In this document: piece after piece, positions 59,279-64,000 of the stretch | Numbering within the stretch: position 1 is the first letter of the stretch | Layout of the letters: each line of letters begins with the position of its first letter | Assembly: GCF_041154455.1 (NCBI RefSeq) | Contig: NZ_AP028664.1 | Coordinates: 4,031,001 to 4,095,000, forward strand | From: Variovorax sp. V213 | GTDB lineage: Bacteria > Pseudomonadota > Gammaproteobacteria > Burkholderiales > Burkholderiaceae_C | Direction: 5' to 3' | Length of the DNA: 64,000 nt | Made by a program: the position numbers and the translations under genes | The notes under the pieces: generated by a model | What the model saw: only the letters and a program-made list of their open reading frames with translations | Databases searched by the model: none | What the model was told of the DNA's origin: nothing

Positions 59279-60171
59279 GCTCGAGCCGCACGACAGTGAT
59301 GGCCCCGGCGACGGGCCTGCGACTCGCCTGCGACCTGGCTGGCGGGCTGTTCCTGCTCGCCGTCGTCGTCAACACCACCTTGCTGGCGACGATCCGATCG
59401 GTGTGGATCGACGTGCCACTGGCCATCATGCAGGCCTTGCTTCTGCTTGGCTGCCAGGAGGTCAAGCACCTTGCAGCGCATCGAAGCTTCCTGAGCCACC
59501 GGGGCTTGAACGACCTGGCCGGCCATGCCTGTGCGTCCTTGATCGGCGAGAACTTCACCGCATTCCGCTACTTCCACTTCAAGCACCACCTCGCGACCTG
59601 CAACGACGACGACCCGGAAGGCAGCTTGTACGCGCTGAGCTGGCGCACGCGCTGGATCTGGGCGCTGGCTCCGCTGGAGGTATTCTGGGTCGCGTTCCAT
59701 CTCAACCGCGTGGGCGGCGGCCTTGTGCCGGCGGACCGTCGAGCGGCGCATCGCCTGTCGACGGTCTCGTGGCTGCTGTGCGCGACCGCGCTCGCGCTGG
59801 CCTGCTGGCTCGCGCCGCACGCGTTCTTCTGGGCCTATGCGGTCCCGCTGTGCATCTCGGGATGGATCGACTTTCCGCTGACCCAGGCCGAGCATTACGG
59901 CACCGCAGTGGCGCCGGCCGGCACGCGGCGCGCTGCGGGCGAACTGGCTCATGACGTCACGCTCCCGTTCGGACTGGGATGGATCATGCTGCATCGGTCG
60001 CTGCACCGCATGCATCATCGCCAGCCGAGCGCGGCGTGGATCGCCGCCCCGGACCGCCTGCGTGAAGACCCATCCGCCGTGCCAGTCGCCTATGCAGATT
60101 TCGCCCGGCGCTGGCTGCGCGAAGGGCCACGCCTGTGGTTGCCCCCCAGCGGCGAAAAGGCCGACTCATGA
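59275..60171 (+). CDS. Membrane fatty-acid desaturase-family di-iron protein
   Basis: 298 residues. Three His boxes of the membrane desaturase family: HLAAH (65-69), HFKHH (101-105) and HRMHH (244-248), plus His207 in QAEHYG, which often completes the di-iron site. About four membrane segments (15-40, 43-60, 125-145, 160-200). The GTG at 59275 overlaps the previous stop; an ATG at 59299 is an alternative. The chain is shorter than typical acyl-lipid desaturases. Could desaturate, hydroxylate or decarboxylate a fatty chain; specificity cannot be read from sequence. Overlaps the next gene by four bases. Confidence 0.9.
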   Translation: MSSSRTTVMAPATGLRLACDLAGGLFLLAVVVNTTLLATIRSVWIDVPLAIMQALLLLGCQEVKHLAAHRSFLSHRGLNDLAGHACASLIGENFTAFRYFHFKHHLATCNDDDPEGSLYALSWRTRWIWALAPLEVFWVAFHLNRVGGGLVPADRRAAHRLSTVSWLLCATALALACWLAPHAFFWAYAVPLCISGWIDFPLTQAEHYGTAVAPAGTRRAAGELAHDVTLPFGLGWIMLHRSLHRMHHRQPSAAWIAAPDRLREDPSAVPVAYADFARRWLREGPRLWLPPSGEKADS

Positions 60172-60899
60172 CCGCGCCCCTCTCCGGCGAGGCAGTCGTC
60201 TGGAACCGCACGATCCCGCGCAGTCGCCTGTTCGATGCGCTGTCGCTGATCTTGCCAACCGGTGAATCCTTCGTCATCGCGACGATCGAGGAATGGCAGC
60301 GCGTCGCTGGCAGCTCCGCCAGCAGCGCGTTACGTGCCGAGGTCAGCCGGTTGATCCGGGAAGAGCGTGCGCATCAGCGCGCGCATGATCGCTACAACGC
60401 TGCGCTGATCAAAGCCACGCCTGGTGCGGCGCCCGCAGCCGAGCGCGCGAGGCGCGTCACCGACGAGATTGCAAAGTGCAGCTTGACGATGCGATTGGCG
60501 CTGGTCGTGGCCTTCGAGCACCTGACGATCGTGCTGTCGCGCGAAATCCTGGCGCATCCCGACCTGCTGCCGGACGATGACTCCGCTCACTCCCGCATGT
60601 GGCGTTGGCACGCGCGCGAGGAAATCGCGCACGGCCACGTCGCGGCCGACGTGGCGGCGCACCATGGGATCGGACGCGCGCGCACCGTACTCGCACTCGC
60701 CTTGGCTGCGACCTTTCTCTCGCTCGACGTGCTGCGCTGCTGGTGGGCGCTGTGCCGCTGCGACTTGAACTCAGGCTTTCCCGGCTGGCGCCTCGCGCGC
60801 GACACTGGCGCCTTCCTCGTGCAGGGCCTGCCGTCGTTCGGGCGAATGACGGCGGGTGTGCTTGGCTTTCTCGCGTGGCGACCGAAAGCTTTTCGCTGA
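60168..60899 (+). CDS. PF10118-type predicted metal-dependent hydrolase/oxidase
   Basis: 243 residues. Matches the COG3687/PF10118 pattern: LSLILPTGESFVIATIEEWQ, then LIREERAHQRAHDRYNAAL, LVVAFEHLTIVLSREIL and WRWHAREEIAHGHVAADVAA. The repeated E-x-x-H pairs on helices suggest a ferritin-like di-metal centre; the family name 'hydrolase' is a prediction, and an oxygenase is equally possible (inference). A hydrophobic patch near 185-200 may bind membrane or lipid. Start 60168 overlaps the desaturase stop by four bases. Confidence 0.88.
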   Translation: MTAPLSGEAVVWNRTIPRSRLFDALSLILPTGESFVIATIEEWQRVAGSSASSALRAEVSRLIREERAHQRAHDRYNAALIKATPGAAPAAERARRVTDEIAKCSLTMRLALVVAFEHLTIVLSREILAHPDLLPDDDSAHSRMWRWHAREEIAHGHVAADVAAHHGIGRARTVLALALAATFLSLDVLRCWWALCRCDLNSGFPGWRLARDTGAFLVQGLPSFGRMTAGVLGFLAWRPKAFR

Positions 60900-60971
60900 A
60901 TAGGCGCGGTATCGTACAGACATCGACGGCGGCCACCGCTACTGTGGCGTCATGTCCGATAGGTCCGAACC

Positions 60972-61250
60972 ATGTCACTTTCCTTGTTTGCTGCCGAGGC
61001 TCTCGTCCTTGACTATCTGAATGGACGCGTCCTGCCAAGCGCACTGCACCGCGCTGTCGTGCTTGCAGCCGAGACAAGGCTGATGAACGGCCTGATGCCG
61101 GTACTGGACGAAACTCTCTGCACCGAGATGGAAGACCATGCCACTGCACCGCCGCCCTGGTCTTCCGAATCCGTCCTGAGAGCCACTCAGGAACGCCTGA
61201 GAATGCTCCGCTCGCTATCGGGAACCACGGGGACGCTTCCCTCAGCGTGA
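60972..61250 (+). CDS. Hypothetical small protein
   Basis: 92 residues from MSLSLFAAEALVLDYLNGRV, helical and amphipathic, no motif recognised. It follows the PF10118 gene by 72 bases in the same direction with only a weak ribosome-binding site (AGGTCCG). Codon use is less GC3-biased than the operon upstream. It could be an accessory protein of that operon or an unrelated accessory gene. Confidence 0.5.
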   Translation: MSLSLFAAEALVLDYLNGRVLPSALHRAVVLAAETRLMNGLMPVLDETLCTEMEDHATAPPPWSSESVLRATQERLRMLRSLSGTTGTLPSA

Positions 61251-61859
61251 GCGTCCGTCCGGGGGGTGTTCAAAGCGGACCCGCCGACGGAGGCCGGCCC
61301 CCGCCACCATGCGCGCAATTCATGTCCCGATGCGGCTTCCCGGCAAGCGCTTGGCGGTCGACCCGCCGAACACCTGCGGCTACGCAGCGTGATGCCTTCT
61401 TTCAAAAACAAGGGAGTGCAATGGCTGATCGGACTGCCTTACCAACGCTTCCACCAGGGCCGAGCAGAGTCCCAAATAGCGAGAGGGCGAGTGTCCAGTT
61501 CGTGACTCATGGCAGGAGTACTGCCGCGAAGCCGCCGGACTTCCACTTCGAGCGCGTGGGCGATGCCTCGGGCATCTCGATCGCCACGGAGTGCTCGTCG
61601 GCGCCATTCGGCAGCCTGGGCCGCCAATCCATGTTGATCTGAGTCTTCCAGTTCCATGATGGAGGGGATTTTTCATTGCCTACGGCAGCTGGCTGTAGGC
61701 GGACGGAGTGCGACCTTGTACGAAGGGATACAAATAACCATCCGCGCCTGGGGCACTACGCCCATGGGAATGCCCCTCTCACCTTGGGATGGCATGTGGG
61801 GGTCTATCGTCCTCCAGCAAAAGTTGTCGCGCGGGATCCGGGTGGCGTCCACGCGCCAG
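61251..61859. other. Gene-poor stretch with one weak small ORF and a hairpin
   Basis: No convincing full-size gene. On the minus strand 61439-61657 encodes 72 residues whose first half (AAQAAEWRRRALRGDRDARG) looks like a small Arg/Ala-rich helical family known to me from Variovorax-like genomes, but it has no ribosome-binding site. CCTACGGC/GCTGTAGG (61679-61699) can form an 8-base hairpin on the plus strand. Probably decayed or regulatory DNA. Confidence 0.4.
61439..61657 (-). CDS. Possible small Arg-rich protein (doubtful)
   Basis: 72 residues, MELEDSDQHGLAAQAAEW followed by a basic helix (RRRALRGDRDARGIAHALEV). The helix is coding-like; the tail after residue 45 is not. No ribosome-binding site before the ATG. 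Reported because the region holds no better candidate. Confidence 0.3.
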   Translation of the reverse strand: MELEDSDQHGLAAQAAEWRRRALRGDRDARGIAHALEVEVRRLRGSTPAMSHELDTRPLAIWDSARPWWKRW

Positions 61860-62231
61860 TCAATGCTGGGCAGCACAATAGGCGAGGAACTCGTTGACCT
61901 CTGCTGCCTTGTCGAAGACCGCATCGGCACCCAGACGAATGCACTCCGCACGGTTGTCTGGAGAAGCCGCATTGGTCAGCGCCACCACGATCCCTCTCTT
62001 CCTGCCGAGCGCTGAAAGGGCGGCCAACACGCCGAGTCCTGTTCCCTGTTTCAGCAACAGATCCACGACGAGGAGCTGCCATGCCTCTTCATTCGCCTGG
62101 AGCCAGGCCACAGCTTCGGCCTCGGAGAGCGCAGTCCCTACGACCTCTGCCTGCAAGTAGCCCTCGAGCACAACCTTGAGGCTGTCTTGGATCAGTGGCT
62201 CGTCTTCCACAATAAAAACGGCAAGCGTCAT
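61860..62231 (-). CDS. Single-domain response regulator (receiver only)
   Basis: 123 residues, CheY-like fold: acidic pocket E9-D10-E11 in FIVEDEPLIQ, phospho-acceptor D57 in LLVVDLLLKQG, T86 in VALTNAAS and K108 in VFDKAAEVNEF. All key residues are intact. There is no output domain, and no histidine kinase lies nearby, so it is an orphan receiver of the CheY/phosphorelay sort. The ATG at 62231 has a strong ribosome-binding site (CAGGAGG). Confidence 0.9.
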   Translation of the reverse strand: MTLAVFIVEDEPLIQDSLKVVLEGYLQAEVVGTALSEAEAVAWLQANEEAWQLLVVDLLLKQGTGLGVLAALSALGRKRGIVVALTNAASPDNRAECIRLGADAVFDKAAEVNEFLAYCAAQH

Positions 62232-62336
62232 TCTGGGGAGCCTCCTGCGGATATCGGCATCGAATGCGGGGCGCATTGCCAACGCTTTGTAGAAGGTCGT
62301 GCTTTGGAGACAGCCCTGTTGTAGGTGGACAGCGCG

Positions 62337-62648
62337 TCAGCTTGTTGGCGCAGCAGCCAAGCCCGTCCCGTATCGTGCGTCCGACGCCGCCAGATCCGCA
62401 GAGCATGGCATCGAGTTCAACAGGGAACAAGCACGCATCTTCAAGGCCGCTTCACCCCTGGCCGTCACCCGCATCACCGTGGCGTGACCGGAGTAGGTTG
62501 TTCGCCCCAGGTAGTGCATGAACGGCGGAAGATCTGCCTCTATCAGCCTTGCAGCGCGCAGCAAGTCACACTTCTCGATGTCCTCATGCGCGTCAACCGT
62601 CATGGGCATCTCTGCGGTGCAAAGCCGCTCGAGCAATTGCATGGGCAT
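62337..62648 (-). CDS. Hypothetical small protein
   Basis: 103 residues. The first ATG at 62648 has GAGGA six bases upstream. The middle (HEDIEKCDLLRAARLIEADL, GRTTYSGHATVMRVTARGEA) is compact and protein-like, resembling a winged-helix-type small family found in Burkholderiales; the last 30 residues look disordered. Points away from groES and lies between the receiver gene and the DUF3309 gene. Confidence 0.5.
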   Translation of the reverse strand: MPMQLLERLCTAEMPMTVDAHEDIEKCDLLRAARLIEADLPPFMHYLGRTTYSGHATVMRVTARGEAALKMRACSLLNSMPCSADLAASDARYGTGLAAAPTS

Positions 62649-62712
62649 TGCAGATCCTCGCGTCGATACAGGCGGACATCGCCGGTTGATGAACTCGCTT
62701 GCACCGCAGTGC

Positions 62713-62871
62713 CTAGAGGCGTCCCGTCAACAACAAGACGATCAGTACGAGCACGACGACGCCGAGAACTCCGCTCGGGCCGTATCCCCAGCTGCGGCTG
62801 TGCGGCCATGACGGAAATGCCCCGATCAGAACGAGGATCAGGATGATCAGAAGAATGGTGCCAATGCTCAT
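62713..62871 (-). CDS. DUF3309-type small hydrophobic protein
   Basis: 52 residues, short enough to be missed by length cut-offs. Reads MSIGTILLIILILVLIGAFP, then SWPHSRSWGYGPSG and a second hydrophobic run ending LLLTGRL. The central W-P-H/Y-S-R-x-W-G-Y-G-P-S-G segment is the signature of the DUF3309 family of tiny two-helix membrane proteins, often linked to stress responses. Preceded by TAGGAGTG, a strong ribosome-binding site. Confidence 0.88.
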   Translation of the reverse strand: MSIGTILLIILILVLIGAFPSWPHSRSWGYGPSGVLGVVVLVLIVLLLTGRL

Positions 62872-63209
62872 GATTCACTCCTAGGTGCTTGCTTGATATC
62901 AAGTTACCAAGGCAGCGCATCCCAGTCTGTTCGCTATCGAACAAACCGGGAATGCGCTTGCCTGGTTGCCGCTTCCAGGCCGCTGCGATCGAGCACCGTG
63001 AGATCGCCAGGGTGGCAAGCAATCAGCCCGCTGTGCGTCCCGCCAGGCGGCCACGAACTCGGTCCGTGGCGACGAGGATTTCTTATTTTTATCCGGGTAA
63101 AATCATTCTGACGAGGAAAGCCCAATGGCGCGTGCAGTTCCGAGTCAGCTGAGAAGAACCGACAGCACCCGCCCCCCGGACCTTGAAAGTCCGCCGATTG
63201 CCCTTATGA
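62872..63209. other. Upstream region of groES with a dyad and a short ORF
   Basis: No established gene. TTTATCC followed by GGGTAAA at 63088-63101 forms a 12-of-14 dyad (operator-like). Just downstream, GAGGAAAG leads an ATG at 63125 opening a 33-codon frame that ends at 63226 inside the CIRCE element. The frame (starting MARAVPSQLRRTD) matches nothing I know and may be a remnant or leader ORF. The rest shows nothing distinct. Confidence 0.45.
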
Positions 63210-63210
63210 T
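63182..63210 (+). promoter_or_regulatory. Overlapping sigma-32 and sigma-70 promoter of groES-groEL
   Basis: CTTGAAA (63182-63188) with GCCCTTAT (63200-63207) fits the heat-shock sigma-32 pattern (CTTGAAA, about 11 bases, CCCxxT-type -10). The same bases also read as TTGAAA, 16-base spacer, TATGAT (63205-63210), a sigma-70 promoter. Confidence 0.7.
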
Positions 63211-63236
63211 TAGCACTCGCTGCTGATGAGTGCTAA
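63210..63236. promoter_or_regulatory. CIRCE operator (HrcA-binding site)
   Basis: Perfect inverted repeat TTAGCACTC, nine-base spacer, GAGTGCTAA, the canonical CIRCE element bound by HrcA. It begins on the last base of the -10 hexamer, so bound HrcA would block transcription. hrcA itself is not in the window. Confidence 0.95.
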
Positions 63237-63318
63237 CAAGGCCTCGCTTCCAGTCGATGGGCCGCCGGCCTCAGGTCCGGCGCCCGACAACAACCCCGTT
63301 TCTTATCCAGGAGATGCA

Positions 63319-63609
63319 ATGAAACTTCGTCCTTTGGCCGATCGCGTGATCGTCAAGCGTATTGACAGCGAAACCAAGACTGCCTCCGGCATCGTCATTC
63401 CCGACGCAGCCGCCGAAAAGCCCGATCAGGGTGAAGTCCTGGCCGTGGGCCCGGGCAAGCGCACCGACAAGGGCGACCTGACCGCACTGACCGTCAAGGT
63501 CGGCGACCGTGTCCTGTTCGGCAAGTACAGCGGCCAGACCGTCAAGGTCGACGGTGACGAATTGCTCGTCATGAAGGAAGACGACCTGTTCGCGGTCGTC
63601 GAGAAGTAA
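63319..63609 (+). CDS. groES: Co-chaperonin GroES
   Basis: 96 residues. MKLRPLADRVIVKRIDSETK start, the mobile loop KTASGIVIPDAAAEKPDQG and the C-terminal VDGDELLVMKEDDLFAVV are all standard. Caps the GroEL cavity. The ATG at 63319 has CAGGAGATGCA upstream. Leader of about 95 bases from the promoter. Confidence 0.98.
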   Translation: MKLRPLADRVIVKRIDSETKTASGIVIPDAAAEKPDQGEVLAVGPGKRTDKGDLTALTVKVGDRVLFGKYSGQTVKVDGDELLVMKEDDLFAVVEK

Positions 63610-63638
63610 TCAATCCATCCCATTCGGAGTAAATCAAC

Positions 63639-64000
63639 ATGGCAGCAAAAGACGTCGTCTTCGGCGGAGAAGCCCGCGCACGCATGGTCGAGGGTGTCAA
63701 CATCCTGGCCAACGCGGTCAAGGTAACCCTGGGCCCCAAGGGCCGCAACGTGGTGCTCGAGCGCTCGTTCGGCGCCCCCACCGTCACCAAGGACGGTGTG
63801 TCGGTCGCCAAGGAAATCGAACTCAAGGACAAGCTCCAGAACATGGGCGCCCAGCTCGTGAAGGAAGTGGCCTCCAAGACTTCGGACAACGCCGGTGACG
63901 GCACCACCACCGCGACCGTGCTGGCACAAGCCATCGTTCGCGAAGGTTTCAAGCTGGTCGCGGCCGGCATGAACCCGATGGACCTGAAGCGCGGCATCGA
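63639..64000 (+). CDS. groEL: Chaperonin GroEL, N-terminal part (cut by window edge)
   Basis: First 120 codons. MAAKDVVFGGEARARMVEGV, VKVTLGPKGRNVVLERSFG, DGVSVAKEIELKDK and the ATP-site NAGDGTTTATVLAQAIV are diagnostic. Starts 29 bases after groES and continues beyond base 64000. Confidence 0.98.
   Translation, partial: MAAKDVVFGGEARARMVEGVNILANAVKVTLGPKGRNVVLERSFGAPTVTKDGVSVAKEIELKDKLQNMGAQLVKEVASKTSDNAGDGTTTATVLAQAIVREGFKLVAAGMNPMDLKRGI

Noticed and set aside
61247..61642. 131-codon plus-strand frame after the 92-residue gene
   Set aside because: Low-complexity Pro/Arg/Ser content, no family resemblance, no ribosome-binding site; considered non-coding.
61679..61699. Hairpin resembling an integron attC or terminator
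   Set aside because: Stem is short with a G-U pair, no T-run, and no integrase or cassette-like gene order nearby.

Overview
The window is a GC-rich stretch of a betaproteobacterial chromosome, most likely Variovorax or a close Comamonadaceae relative. This is inferred from gene order (mla operon - yadG/yadH-like ABC - ibaG - murA - hisG; pilMNOPQ-aroK-aroB-dgt; ccs1-ccsB next to cytochrome c4), from the short form of HisG, and from short dispersed repeats of a type I associate with this family. No rRNA, tRNA, CRISPR array or prophage was seen. Most genes are housekeeping and lie in tight operons with 4-base stop/start overlaps.

Layout. 1-13142 (minus strand): the histidine pathway in transcription order murA, hisG, hisD, two unrelated envelope genes, hisC, hisB, hisH, hisA, then (after a plus-strand glutamate/dicarboxylate uptake pair) a sugar-phosphate mutarotase, hisF, hisI, hisE, a membrane protein and hinT, which is cut by the window edge. 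13185-19326 (minus): ibaG, a two-gene ABC exporter and the complete Mla phospholipid-transport set (mlaF,E,D,A,C,B). 19551-25833 (minus): glutamate synthase gltBD, with a degenerate extra copy of the gltD tail downstream. 26017-32367 (minus): a REP-associated transposase, a methyltransferase, DUF1415, an MFS transporter, dgt, aroB, aroK. 32391-37458 (minus): pilMNOPQ. 37697-42019: ponA, lptM and lysA on plus, with cyaY on minus between them. 42030-48116 (minus): msrPQ, the system II cytochrome c maturation pair and cytochrome c4. 48187-53126: engB, an alpha/beta hydrolase, two LpxL-type acyltransferases and metK. 53199-56692 (minus): an iron-siderophore uptake unit behind a Fur-like box. 56865-60899 (plus): a phospholipase D-family lipoprotein, then a three-gene overlapping operon (GNAT-like protein, fatty-acid desaturase, PF10118 metal-dependent hydrolase). 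60972-62871: a sparse accessory stretch with small genes and an orphan receiver protein. 63210-64000: groES-groEL under CIRCE and sigma-32/sigma-70-type promoter elements.

The most interesting item is the GNAT-desaturase-PF10118 operon. It is preceded by three 7-base PhoB-box-like direct repeats at an exact 11-base period, followed at promoter distance by a -10-like hexamer. I infer a phosphate-starvation-induced lipid-modification pathway; the chemistry is unknown. Other points worth a look: the diverged gltD tail remnant, a short palindromic repeat family that supplies the start codon of HisH and part of the MlaA signal peptide, a GC-hairpin repeat between mlaF and mlaE read as a 29-codon coupling ORF, and a structured metK leader.
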